From Chloroflexota bacterium (GTDB taxonomy: Bacteria > Chloroflexota > Dehalococcoidia > Lucifugimonadales > QGNO01), in contig QGNO01000005.1 of assembly GCA_003228195.2 (NCBI GenBank), positions 1 through 64,000 on the forward strand: a DNA stretch of 64,000 nucleotides. The letters are read 5' to 3'. Numbering within the stretch: position 1 is the first letter of the stretch; every line of letters begins with the position of its first letter. Below the pieces are notes generated by a model, which was not told where the DNA came from, did not search any database, and worked only from the letters and a program-made list of their open reading frames with translations. Positions 41,110 to 49,407 of this stretch are shown one piece after another. The position numbers and the translations under genes are program-made.

Positions 41110-41138
41110 TTGAAACAGATCGCATAGCGTGGCAAAAT
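41110..41138 (+). promoter_or_regulatory. Promoter of the tautomerase gene
   Basis: TTGAAA, 17 bases, CAAAAT. The leader is about 20 bases and ends in TTGGAGG. Confidence 0.5.
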
Positions 41139-41165
41139 GCGCACAAATAAAATTGGAGGCAAGAC

Positions 41166-41351
41166 ATGCCCATAATTAAGATGGAATTGTGGCCGGGGCG
41201 CACAACGGAACAGAAGGCCAAGCTTGCTGAGGCGTTTACAAAATCCGTAGAGGAGATAATAGGCACAGCACCAGAAAATACTATTGTTCTGTTTCAGGAC
41301 ATATCGAAGGATGACTGGGCCAAGGGTGGGAAACTAGCTTCAGAGTCATGA
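41166..41351 (+). CDS. 4-oxalocrotonate tautomerase family protein
   Basis: A 61-residue protein of the 4-OT family. The catalytic Pro follows the initiator Met (MPIIKMELWPGRTTEQKAKLAEAFTKSV), and the Arg at residue 12 position is kept. ENTIVLFQDISKDDWAKGG is the usual C-terminal part. Members convert unsaturated keto acids during aromatic degradation, or have other promiscuous uses. GGAGG is six bases before the ATG. It stands alone between thiL and the tRNA genes. Confidence 0.92.
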   Translation: MPIIKMELWPGRTTEQKAKLAEAFTKSVEEIIGTAPENTIVLFQDISKDDWAKGGKLASES

Positions 41352-41398
41352 GCCTTTGCAAAAACCTGAAGTTAGGCACGTAGCTTGAAATACGAGTG

Positions 41399-41427
41399 TT
41401 GACAGCGATATCTCATGATGTTACATT
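41399..41427 (+). promoter_or_regulatory. Promoter of tRNA-Lys and tRNA-Leu
   Basis: TTGACA, 17 bases, TACATT. Transcription would start about 24 bases before tRNA-Lys; the ABC ATPase genes lie downstream without an evident terminator in between. Confidence 0.6.
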
Positions 41428-41457
41428 TCGCGCACTCACGGGGTTAAAGCCTAGTGG

Positions 41458-41530
<73 letters not shown>

Positions 41531-41570
41531 CAGTCTGACCAATTTTGGTTTAGTGAGACAACTGGAACGA

Positions 41571-41652
41571 GGGGAAGTGTCGGAATTGGTAGACGAGCAT
41601 GATTTAGGATCATGTGCCGCAAGGCGTAGGAGTTCGAGTCTCCTCTTCCCCA
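41571..41652 (+). tRNA. tRNA-Leu (anticodon TAG)
   Basis: Acceptor GGGGAAG / CTTCCCC is perfectly paired; anticodon loop TTTAGGA between CATGA/TCATG; a long variable arm (TGCCGCAAGGCG) marks it as class II. CCA is not encoded. It ends 58 bases before the first ABC ATPase. Confidence 0.95.
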
Positions 41653-41710
41653 CGTAGTACAAACGAATTATACTAAACATCAACTATCACAGGTATAAGA
41701 AGGAGGAGTA

Positions 41711-42715
41711 ATGGCACCGCTCCTTGAAGTCAAGAACTTACACACACAATTTTTCACAATGGAAGGCGTTGTTAAAGCTGTAGATGGAGTCTCGTACAAC
41801 GTCCAGGCGGGTGAGACCTTGGGCTTGGTTGGTGAAAGCGGATGCGGCAAAAGTGTCAGTGCGCTCTCACTAATGGGACTTATACCGTGGCCTCCTGGAA
41901 AGGTAACGGAAGGAGAAGTCATATTCGAAGGTGAGGACCTGCTCCAGGTTCCAAAAGAGCAGATGCGGGCGATAAGAGGCAAAGAGATCGCGATGGTCTT
42001 TCAGGAGCCTATGACTTCTTTGAACCCAGTGCTCACAATAGGGCGGCAACTGACCGAAACCATGGAACTCCATCTAAACATCTCCAAGGACGGCGCGGAG
42101 AAACGTGCAGCGGAACTTTTACACATGGTAGGCATACCAGATTCAGTCAGACGTCTGTCTCAGTATCCACACCAATTCAGTGGAGGAATGCGACAACGAG
42201 TCATGATAGCTATGGCACTTAGTTGTAATCCGAAACTTCTGATAGCTGACGAGCCTACAACCGCTCTAGACGTAACAATTCAAGCACAAATCCTCGAACT
42301 TATGAAAAGTCTCTGTAGGGAATTTGGTGCAGCGTTGATCGTTATCACACATAACCTTGGCGTTGTAGCGCGTTACGCTGATCGAGTAAACGTTATGTAC
42401 GCAGGAAAAATTATAGAGAAGGGCACCGCTGAAGAGATATATCACCAACCGAAGCACCCTTACACCCTTGGGTTGCTTGCATCCGTCCCAAGGCTTGACG
42501 AGGCAAAGCGCGTTAAACTGGTACCAATCGAAGGACAGCCTCCTGACTTGATTAACCTGCCCCCGGGTTGCAGTTTTAGAGCACGATGCCGCTATGCAGT
42601 TGCTCAATGTGAAACTGACATACCAGGCTTGGACACATTTAATGACAAGGGACATGAAGCGGCTTGTTGGGAAACTCTCAATATTGAGAAGAGCAAATCC
42701 ACAGCTAGGATCTAG
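41711..42715 (+). CDS. oppD: Oligopeptide/dipeptide ABC transporter ATPase (OppD type)
   Basis: A 334-residue ATP-binding subunit for uptake of peptides or similar solutes. Walker A is [19 protein letters not shown], the Q loop is [22 protein letters not shown], the signature [17 protein letters not shown] and Walker [21 protein letters not shown]. The C-terminal oligopeptide-type extension has [18 protein letters not shown] with conserved Cys. AGGAGG precedes the ATG. The second ATPase follows after nine bases. No permease or binding protein is nearby, which is unusual; they may be elsewhere. Confidence 0.93.
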   Translation: MAPLLEVKNLHTQFFTMEGVVKAVDGVSYNVQAGETLGLVGESGCGKSVSALSLMGLIPWPPGKVTEGEVIFEGEDLLQVPKEQMRAIRGKEIAMVFQEPMTSLNPVLTIGRQLTETMELHLNISKDGAEKRAAELLHMVGIPDSVRRLSQYPHQFSGGMRQRVMIAMALSCNPKLLIADEPTTALDVTIQAQILELMKSLCREFGAALIVITHNLGVVARYADRVNVMYAGKIIEKGTAEEIYHQPKHPYTLGLLASVPRLDEAKRVKLVPIEGQPPDLINLPPGCSFRARCRYAVAQCETDIPGLDTFNDKGHEAACWETLNIEKSKSTARI

Positions 42716-42724
42716 GAGGGCATC

Positions 42725-43744
42725 TTGGTATCACAGAAAGAAAAGAAGTCGTCTGAATCTAAAGAACAATCAGATACATTGGTGGAAGTAACTGACCTCA
42801 AAATGTACTTTCCTGTACGTTCGGGAGTCATATTCCAAAAGAAGGTTGCTGACATCAAGGCAGTTGATGGAGTTTCATTCTCTATCAAAAGAGGTGAAAC
42901 TCTCGGGCTGGTGGGTGAAAGCGGCTGTGGCAAGACAACTACCGGGCGCTGCATATTACAGCTTTACAGGCCAAGTGAAGGGCAAGTCTTATTTGAAGGC
43001 GAGGACCTAACTCAATTAAAGGGATCTAATTTGCGACGATTCCGGCGTAGAATGCAAATGATATTCCAAGATCCATACAGTTCGTTGGACCCAAGGCAAA
43101 ATGCTGGCAGCATCGTCGGAGAGCCACTGATAGTACACAAGATGACTAACAGTAAAGGTGAGTATAGGGATCAAGTAGCGGAGCTACTCTCAACCGTGGG
43201 ACTTAATCCTAGCATGTCTAATCGCTTCCCTCACGAATTTAGCGGAGGGCAGCGGCAAAGAATAGGCGTAGCAAGAGCTTTGGCCGTACGTCCAGACTTG
43301 ATTGTTTGCGACGAACCGGTGTCGGCCTTGGACGTATCAATTCAGGCTCAGGTTATAAACCTTCTGGAGGATCTACAAGAGCAATTTAATCTGACCTATC
43401 TATTTATCGCACACGACCTCTCAGTGGTTCGCCATATAAGTGATCGTATAGCAGTAATGTATCTTGGGAAAATAATGGAGCTTGCGGAGAGGAATGAACT
43501 TTATGAGAATCCGCTGCATCCATACACCAAAGCGCTTCTTTCAGCCGTGCCAATTCCAGACCCAGTGATTGAGTCTTCTAGAGAACGCATCATTTTAACG
43601 GGTGACGTACCGAGCCCATTGTCACCTCCTCCGGGTTGCGTGTTTCATACTAGGTGCCCGATTGTGGCGGATGAATGCTCGGCAGTAATACCTGAGTTAC
43701 GTAATGTTGGCAACGAACATTACGTGTCATGCATACGCGTATAG
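42725..43744 (+). CDS. oppF: Oligopeptide/dipeptide ABC transporter ATPase (OppF type)
   Basis: A 339-residue partner of the previous ATPase. It has the OppF-like start [34 protein letters not shown], Walker [19 protein letters not shown], the Q loop [14 protein letters not shown], signature [17 protein letters not shown] and Walker [20 protein letters not shown]. The Cys-rich tail is [18 protein letters not shown]. The start is TTG, five bases after TAGGAGGG. A strong terminator follows, so the operon ends here with only the two ATPases. Confidence 0.94.
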   Translation: MVSQKEKKSSESKEQSDTLVEVTDLKMYFPVRSGVIFQKKVADIKAVDGVSFSIKRGETLGLVGESGCGKTTTGRCILQLYRPSEGQVLFEGEDLTQLKGSNLRRFRRRMQMIFQDPYSSLDPRQNAGSIVGEPLIVHKMTNSKGEYRDQVAELLSTVGLNPSMSNRFPHEFSGGQRQRIGVARALAVRPDLIVCDEPVSALDVSIQAQVINLLEDLQEQFNLTYLFIAHDLSVVRHISDRIAVMYLGKIMELAERNELYENPLHPYTKALLSAVPIPDPVIESSRERIILTGDVPSPLSPPPGCVFHTRCPIVADECSAVIPELRNVGNEHYVSCIRV

Positions 43745-43776
43745 ATAGCTAACTCCCAGATAATAGAATCAAGTTT

Positions 43777-43820
43777 GCTAAACAAAAAGCCCTCGGTTGA
43801 CCGAGGGCTTTTTGTTTAGC
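43777..43820. terminator. Strong bidirectional intrinsic terminator
   Basis: A perfect 20-bp stem (GCTAAACAAAAAGCCCTCGG / CCGAGGGCTTTTTGTTTAGC) has a TTGA loop; its GC core is bordered by A5 and T5. It ends the ABC ATPase operon and shields lepA from it. Confidence 0.95.
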
Positions 43821-43822
43821 AG

Positions 43823-43851
43823 TTGTGGGCACATTCAGCACATGCTAGCAT
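43823..43851 (+). promoter_or_regulatory. Promoter of lepA, near-leaderless
   Basis: TTGTGG, 17 bases, TAGCAT, then eight bases to the lepA ATG. The leader would be at most two bases, and no ribosome site is present. Confidence 0.45.
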
Positions 43852-43859
43852 TATTCTAA

Positions 43860-45686
43860 ATGAGTACTAGTCATATACGTAATTTTTGCATCATAGCACA
43901 CGTTGATCACGGAAAATCGACTCTTGCGGATCGATTACTCGAATCAACCAGCACTATTCCCAGACGTGAAATGATGGATCAAGTTCTTGATCAAATGGAT
44001 TTGGAACGAGAGCGGGGTATCACTATCAAAGCCCAGGCAGTTCGAATTGCGTATTCGGCTGACAACGGGAACAACTATCAACTGAATTTAATAGACACTC
44101 CAGGACACGTCGATTTCAGCTATGAGGTTTCCCGCAGCCTTAGGGCATGTGAGGGAGCACTGCTCGTAGTAGACGCTAGCCAAGGGGTGCAAGCGCAAAC
44201 CATAGCAAACGTCTATATTGCTCTGGAGCATGATTTGACTCTGATACCCATAATAAACAAGATCGACCTACCGGCGGCAGAGCCAGATATCGTAGCTGAA
44301 GAAATGGAATATACTTTTGGATTTAAAAGAGAGGAAATTCTCTTTATATCAGCTAAGAGCGGGTCAGGTATAAAATCGGTGCTTAACGCAATAGTCGATA
44401 AGATTCCTAACCCTAATGACTCACCAACGGAGGAACCTCTAAGGGCATTGGTGTTTGATTCATCGTACGATCAGTATAAGGGGGTAATAGCCTACATACG
44501 CGTGGTCAATGGAAACTTACAACACGGCGAAAAGATTAAGCTCTTAGGATCCGGGCATACTTCGGAGGCGATGGAGGTTGGCACTTTTCGCCCTGCAATG
44601 ACTAAGTTAGGCAGTCTAAAAACAGGGGAAGTGGGATACGTGGCAACAGGGCTAAAAAATCTCACAGAAATTCCAGTAGGTGACACCATAACTGTTATAT
44701 CCAATCCTGCCTCAGAATCATTAACCGGATATCAACCACTTAAACCCATGGTTTTTGCAGGATTATTTCCAACCGATGGTGAAAGCTATCGGCAATTGGG
44801 TGAGGCACTAGAAAAACTCCAACTCAACGATGCCGCCTTAAGTTTCCAACCCGAAAGCAGCGTCGCACTGGGCTTTGGATTCCGATGTGGGTTTCTTGGA
44901 ATGCTACACATGGATATTGTTCAAGAGCGTCTTGAACGAGAGTACGGCATGGCCTTACTAACAACCGCGCCGAGCGTAGCGTACAAGGTGATACAAACAG
45001 ATGGTTCCAAGTTAAACATTGAAAATCCATCCCAAATGCCACAGGCACAAAATATTTCTGAAATACTAGAACCATGGTTGGATCTCAGCATCATAACCCC
45101 TAGCCAATTCATCGGGCCCATGATGGACTTGGTTACGACTCGCCGTGGCGAGTTCCTTAGGATGGAATATCTGCAGGGGAATAACAAAGAGGGTAGTCCG
45201 AGTTCCAGAGTTCAGCTTGAATTTAGCGCACCGTTAAGTGAAATATTGATGGATTTTTTTGACCAATTGAAATCCAGATCACAAGGGTATGCTTCGATGG
45301 ATTATGTAACCTCGGATTATAGACAAGCTCAATTAGTAAAGTTGGACATATTGGTAAACTCGCAGCCGGTTGATGCGCTTTCACTGATCATACACAGAGA
45401 AAGGGCCTACCAACATGGGCGATCTCTAGTTATAAAACTGAAAACCTTAATTCCTCGTCAAATGTTTGAAGTGCCAATCCAAGCAAGTGTAGGCAGCAAA
45501 GTTGTGGCGAGGGAAACCATACGAGCTCTCAGGAAAAATGTAATAGCAAAATGCTATGGAGGGGACATTACACGGAAGCGTAAGCTCCTAGAAAAACAAG
45601 CTGAGGGCAAGAAACGAATGAAGAAGATTGGACAGGTAGAAATACCTCAAGAGGCTTTTTTAGCAATACTCGACCTAGACAAGTAA
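43860..45686 (+). CDS. lepA: Elongation factor 4 (LepA)
   Basis: LepA is a ribosome-binding GTPase that can back-translocate ribosomes and affects 30S assembly. The 608-residue protein has the G1 box [20 protein letters not shown], the switch [14 protein letters not shown]3 [15 protein letters not shown]4 [11 protein letters not shown] and G5 SAKSGSG. The unique LepA C-terminal part is seen in [21 protein letters not shown] and [28 protein letters not shown]. Length is normal. It is convergent with the galU-like gene, one base apart. Confidence 0.97.
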   Translation: MSTSHIRNFCIIAHVDHGKSTLADRLLESTSTIPRREMMDQVLDQMDLERERGITIKAQAVRIAYSADNGNNYQLNLIDTPGHVDFSYEVSRSLRACEGALLVVDASQGVQAQTIANVYIALEHDLTLIPIINKIDLPAAEPDIVAEEMEYTFGFKREEILFISAKSGSGIKSVLNAIVDKIPNPNDSPTEEPLRALVFDSSYDQYKGVIAYIRVVNGNLQHGEKIKLLGSGHTSEAMEVGTFRPAMTKLGSLKTGEVGYVATGLKNLTEIPVGDTITVISNPASESLTGYQPLKPMVFAGLFPTDGESYRQLGEALEKLQLNDAALSFQPESSVALGFGFRCGFLGMLHMDIVQERLEREYGMALLTTAPSVAYKVIQTDGSKLNIENPSQMPQAQNISEILEPWLDLSIITPSQFIGPMMDLVTTRRGEFLRMEYLQGNNKEGSPSSRVQLEFSAPLSEILMDFFDQLKSRSQGYASMDYVTSDYRQAQLVKLDILVNSQPVDALSLIIHRERAYQHGRSLVIKLKTLIPRQMFEVPIQASVGSKVVARETIRALRKNVIAKCYGGDITRKRKLLEKQAEGKKRMKKIGQVEIPQEAFLAILDLDK

Positions 45687-45687
45687 T

Positions 45688-46524
45688 CTACTTGCTCTGG
45701 CTAGAAAGCTCTATTGATGCCCTCAACAACCCATGGGGAGTGCCACAATCATGCCTGACACCCTCAATCAAGTAAGCGTATGTAGCCACGTTCTCTATAC
45801 AGGCATTGATCGCATCCGTCAATTGGATCTCTTTCACAGCACCTGGTTCCGTAACCTTAATGGCATCAAATATGTTTGGCATGAGCACATACCTACCTAT
45901 CACGCCTAAATTCGAAGGTGCGGCACCAATGACTGGCTTCTCTACCATGCCTTTTATCGCTTTGAATCTGGATTCATTATGTTGTTTTGTCGCAATTTCA
46001 ACAACACCATAATTTGGAGCATCCTCTGAACTTATCTGCTCTACAGCTACATAGTTTCCCTGATGCTGGCGCCAAGCATTTATCATTCGAATGAGTTCAG
46101 GCTGAGGATTGATTAGAAGGTCATCTGGTAGAATAACTGCGAATGGTTCGTCTACAAGTAATTGTTCGCACGAAAGTACAGCGTGTCCTAGCCCTAACTG
46201 CGCTTCCTGAGTTACATATACGAAGTTTAACTTTTCTCGGAAGGATTTAAACTCTTCGGCAATTATGCCAAGCCCTTTATCTCGCATATTTTTTTCAGTT
46301 TGAGGATCTGAGTCAAAATATTGTTTAATGGATTCCTGCCCTTCCGAAATAACAATTATTATATTTTCAATCTTTGCAGCTAATGCCTCTAGTACAGCGA
46401 AGTGAATAAGAGGCCTGTCATAAGCCAATGCTAGAACTTTAGGTACCACCTTAGTGAAAGGCAAGAATCTGGTACCAAAGCCAGCACTAGGCAAAACGGC
46501 AAACCTTATTTCTTTCTTATCCAT
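45688..46524 (-). CDS. galU: UTP-glucose-1-phosphate uridylyltransferase-like nucleotidyltransferase
   Basis: GalU makes UDP-glucose for glycan and lipid synthesis. The 278-residue protein has the family's length and the segments FAVLPSAGFGTRFLPFTK, EAQLGLGHAVLSCEQLL, PFAVILPDDLL and GVIGRYVLMPNIFDAI. The highly conserved PKEMLPIVDKP of GalU is changed to PKVLALAYDRP, and GLGTRFLP to GFGTRFLP, so it is a diverged member and might use another sugar phosphate. It could feed sugars to the membrane glycan genes at the end of the window. Transcribed alone. Confidence 0.85.
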   Translation of the reverse strand: MDKKEIRFAVLPSAGFGTRFLPFTKVVPKVLALAYDRPLIHFAVLEALAAKIENIIIVISEGQESIKQYFDSDPQTEKNMRDKGLGIIAEEFKSFREKLNFVYVTQEAQLGLGHAVLSCEQLLVDEPFAVILPDDLLINPQPELIRMINAWRQHQGNYVAVEQISSEDAPNYGVVEIATKQHNESRFKAIKGMVEKPVIGAAPSNLGVIGRYVLMPNIFDAIKVTEPGAVKEIQLTDAINACIENVATYAYLIEGVRHDCGTPHGLLRASIELSSQSK

Positions 46525-46554
46525 ATTATCCTTATTCTACACGACCTATCTTCG

Positions 46555-46584
46555 TTGACAGGCGATTTACGCAAAGATTAATAT
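46555..46584 (+). promoter_or_regulatory. Promoter of SRP RNA
   Basis: A perfect TTGACA is followed by 18 bases and TAATAT. Six bases later is G46591, which is also the first base of the RNA's terminal helix, so sequence and structure agree on the start. Confidence 0.8.
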
Positions 46585-46590
46585 TAAGAT

Positions 46591-46854
46591 GGTCGTGCTA
46601 GACGGGGAACTAGCGGTGCCTTGTACCCGCAATCCGCTATAGCGGGGTTGAATTCCTCCCCAAGGTCCAGCCTTAGGCCTCTTTTCCTGTGAAAAACGTT
46701 GAGAGCCAGGCCCTGCGCGGCGAAATCCTGTGAACTCCGTCAGATCCGGAAGGAAGCAGCGGTAAGCAGCAAGTTTCGAGCGCCGCAGGATATCCTGGTT
46801 CGAGTTCGAACTTGAATATGTCTCGTGGTCATGATCGACGGGTGGTGCACGGCC
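46591..46854 (+). ncRNA. ffs: Signal recognition particle RNA, large bacterial type
   Basis: The Alu domain is at the 5' end (GTGCTAGACGGGGAACTAGCGG, then CCGCAATCCGCTATAGCGGGG), very like the scRNA of Bacillus. The S domain carries the conserved helix 8 GTCAGATCCGGAAGGAAGCAGCGG, enclosed by CCAGG/CCTGG and GCGG/CCGC arms. The ends pair: GGTCGTGC with GCACGGCC, extendable by GAT/ATC. The RNA is therefore the long, about 265-nt form, with an Alu domain that can stall elongation. rsmA begins right after it; ftsY is 8 kb away. Confidence 0.95.
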
Positions 46855-46889
46855 ATCCAAATTCAAGACCCCAAAGGGGTAGATGCAAA

Positions 46890-47735
46890 TTGGTCACACA
46901 ACATTCTAATACGAAATCTCCCAAGGCCATATTGAATGAGATGGGTATCAATCCTAGAAAGTCGCTTGGCCAACACTTTCTAGTGGCCAATGGGGTGATC
47001 AACATCATCACAAGAGCAGCGCAAATTCAATCAACCGATACGATCCTAGAAGTCGGCCCCGGACTAGGGATACTAACAAGAGAACTTGTTAAGCAAACTC
47101 CCAACGTTATTGCAATTGAATTAGACGAACAATTGGCCAATGCGCTTTCGGATAGAATCCAGTCGAAAGGACTAAAGGTAATTGCTGAGGATGCTCGCAA
47201 GGTTGATATCAAGGCAGTAACTAGAGGCTTACCTTATAAGCTTATTTCAAACCTGCCCTACTACGCAGCTGGACCTATATTGCGGCACTTCCTAGAATCT
47301 GACCATCCACCAGAAACTGCCGTGATAATGCTTCAAAGGGAAGTTGCTAAACAAATGGTGGCTAAGCCTGGGCACATGTCCTTAGTATCTATTGGGACTC
47401 AAATATACGGTGCCATACGAATTGTAAGCTTCATCCCATCTTCGGCCTTTTATCCAAAGCCTAACGTAACTTCGGCAATAGTGAAAATAGAGACCTATAA
47501 GAATCCTCTAGTTGAATATGCCAATAGAGAATCGTTCTTCTCTGTTGTAAAAGCAGGATTTAGTGCACCTCGGAAACAACTACGAAATGCACTAGCTCAA
47601 GGACTAAAAGTATCTACCGCTATAGCAGGCGATCATCTCACGTCGGCTGGAATAGAGCCAGAGGCTCGGCCATCTACACTGTCTTTAGAAAATTGGATAG
47701 CCTTGCATCTAATAATTCATGGAAGGGCAACATAG
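46890..47735 (+). CDS. rsmA: 16S rRNA (adenine1518-N6/adenine1519-N6)-dimethyltransferase
   Basis: RsmA dimethylates two adenines at the 3' end of 16S rRNA, a late step in 30S assembly. The protein shows MGINPRKSLGQHFLVANGVINII, the SAM site ILEVGPGLGILTRELV, AIELDEQL, and the catalytic motif LISNLPYYAAGPILRHFL. The track start at 46812 lies within the SRP RNA and gives a non-family N terminus. I choose TTG 46890 (281 residues), ten bases after AAAGGGG; ATG 46941 is the alternative. The ribosome site is part of a small hairpin, ACCCC-AAA-GGGGT. Confidence 0.93.
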   Translation: MVTQHSNTKSPKAILNEMGINPRKSLGQHFLVANGVINIITRAAQIQSTDTILEVGPGLGILTRELVKQTPNVIAIELDEQLANALSDRIQSKGLKVIAEDARKVDIKAVTRGLPYKLISNLPYYAAGPILRHFLESDHPPETAVIMLQREVAKQMVAKPGHMSLVSIGTQIYGAIRIVSFIPSSAFYPKPNVTSAIVKIETYKNPLVEYANRESFFSVVKAGFSAPRKQLRNALAQGLKVSTAIAGDHLTSAGIEPEARPSTLSLENWIALHLIIHGRAT

Positions 47736-47754
47736 TCCCAGCCTCCCTTACCCA

Positions 47755-48609
47755 ATGATTAAAACAAAAGCCTACGCGAAAATTAATCTGAGCCTTGAAG
47801 TTACCGGTCGTCGCATTGACGGATATCATGAAATATGTACTCTGATTCATTCGATCGACCTATCGGATTCAATCACATTTTCACTAGGTGAAAACATATT
47901 AGTGACCTCAAACGAACCAACTTTGAATGAGGAAAACAATCTGGTTTTCCGCTCGGCAAACCTATTGAAGAATTTCAGCCAATACCCTGGCGGCACCTCG
48001 ATCAAGCTAAACAAGAACATACCAATCGCGGCTGGACTAGGCGGCGGCAGTAGTGACGCCGCCGTAACGCTGATTGAGCTAAACGAGCTTTGGAACCTTC
48101 GAATATCTGCCCAAAATCTCAGTAGTCTAGCTACCCAGTTGGGGACTGATGTTCCCTTCTTTTTAACTGGGGGTTGTGCTTTAGCAGTTGGACGAGGTGA
48201 CACTCTAAACCCAACGGTCGCAATCGAGGGCATCTGGGCAATCATACTAAGTCCGCCTCACAAGTTTTCTGCGAAAACCTCCGAAATATACTCCTTGTTG
48301 AATAAGCGAGATTTCACCGATGGATCCCATACTAGGGAATTAGCTACTGAAATCACAAATGGGAATGCGACAATATACAACTTGAGTAAGGGTCAAAACG
48401 TGTTCGAAAAAGTGGCGATGGAAGCCTTTTCAGGATTAGATCATCACTTCAGGACCTTCCTAAAATGCGGAGCCCCATTTGTCAAATTGAGCGGAACCGG
48501 CCCTTCATTATTTACGCTTGTAGACGATTGGGATTTAGCGTCACACCTATATAAAACAGTTAAACAAGAAGATGCAAATGTCCATCTTGCAGAGCTCATA
48601 CATGGCTAG
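47755..48609 (+). CDS. ispE: 4-diphosphocytidyl-2-C-methyl-D-erythritol kinase
   Basis: IspE phosphorylates CDP-methylerythritol in the MEP route to isoprenoids. From ATG 47755 the protein is about 284 residues and begins MIKTKAYAKINLSLEVTGRRIDGYHEI, which is the family start; the track's earlier ATG overlaps rsmA. The GHMP-kinase ATP loop is IPIAAGLGGGSSDAAVTLIELN, and VPFFLTGGCALAVGRGD and KLSGTGPSLFTLV follow. The pairing rsmA-ispE is common in bacteria. Its product leads to polyprenyl carriers used by membrane glycan enzymes. Confidence 0.95.
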   Translation: MIKTKAYAKINLSLEVTGRRIDGYHEICTLIHSIDLSDSITFSLGENILVTSNEPTLNEENNLVFRSANLLKNFSQYPGGTSIKLNKNIPIAAGLGGGSSDAAVTLIELNELWNLRISAQNLSSLATQLGTDVPFFLTGGCALAVGRGDTLNPTVAIEGIWAIILSPPHKFSAKTSEIYSLLNKRDFTDGSHTRELATEITNGNATIYNLSKGQNVFEKVAMEAFSGLDHHFRTFLKCGAPFVKLSGTGPSLFTLVDDWDLASHLYKTVKQEDANVHLAELIHG

Positions 48610-48702
48610 AAAATCTCGACATAACCTGTATTATCTGAAATTTCAAAAAATGTCAGCTAACTGTGCCATTAACACAACACTAGTATTCTTTGAGCTTCTA
48701 AA

Positions 48703-49407
48703 ATGATTTTCGACCTTCACGTACATTCGAAACATGGTAGTAATGATAGCAATATGACCATTACCCAACTTGCCTCCGAGGCTAAACTGATTGGGCTAGA
48801 TGGATTGGCATTAGTTGAGCACGACAAACCGTGGGATCTCAATGAGCTTGAAAGACTTTCTCAAAAACACGGCGTAGTTTTTATCCCCGCAAGAGAGGTC
48901 CAAACAGAGGTAGGACACATAACGGCGTTCGGCTTGGGGAACGACAGCTGGAACATCTCCAAAATTGAACATCTCCGGGATGAAGTCAACAAATGTGGTG
49001 GTTATTTAGTATCTGCTCATCCATTTCGATATCTCAATGACACTTCGAAAATTCGACGTAGCTTCCTCTTAGAAGATCCCACAAATAGACCTGCTTCGGC
49101 TGAGGAAGCTTCTGCCTACAATGTGTTCAAGTTTGTAGATGCGATAGAAGTATTCAATGCCCAAAACGACTCCAATGAAAACATAATGGGGTGGGAAACA
49201 GCCAAAATCCTTAACAAACCTATGATCGGAGGAAGCGATGTTCACAGAAAGGGCCAATTGGGCAACGGAACCACCTTTTTTTATGAAAAGATTGATGGAT
49301 TAAAAACCTTCATGGCGGCCTTAAAAAGAGGAAGATTTTATCCATCAACCGGCCTTAAAACCGGCAAATTGAGGAGATACCCCGAAAGTGAGAGAGTGAA
49401 TGCCTAA
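48703..49407 (+). CDS. PHP domain metal-dependent phosphoesterase
   Basis: A 234-residue PHP-family hydrolase. Metal ligands visible are DLHVHSKHGSN (HxH), ALVEHDKPWDLNEL, FIPAREVQTEVGHITAFGLG, VSAHPFRY and IGGSDVHRKGQLG. This is the RNase AM/TrpH-like or phosphotransferase subgroup; the substrate could be a nucleotide or a phosphate ester. It overlaps dinG by eight bases, so a nucleic-acid role is plausible. Confidence 0.88.
   Translation: MIFDLHVHSKHGSNDSNMTITQLASEAKLIGLDGLALVEHDKPWDLNELERLSQKHGVVFIPAREVQTEVGHITAFGLGNDSWNISKIEHLRDEVNKCGGYLVSAHPFRYLNDTSKIRRSFLLEDPTNRPASAEEASAYNVFKFVDAIEVFNAQNDSNENIMGWETAKILNKPMIGGSDVHRKGQLGNGTTFFYEKIDGLKTFMAALKRGRFYPSTGLKTGKLRRYPESERVNA

Noticed and set aside
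46567-46866. 99-residue minus-strand ORF
   Set aside because: It lies on the complement of the SRP RNA and is a shadow.
46812-46889. Upstream start for rsmA given by the ORF track
   Set aside because: These codons fall in the 3' arm of the SRP RNA and give a sequence unlike RsmA proteins.
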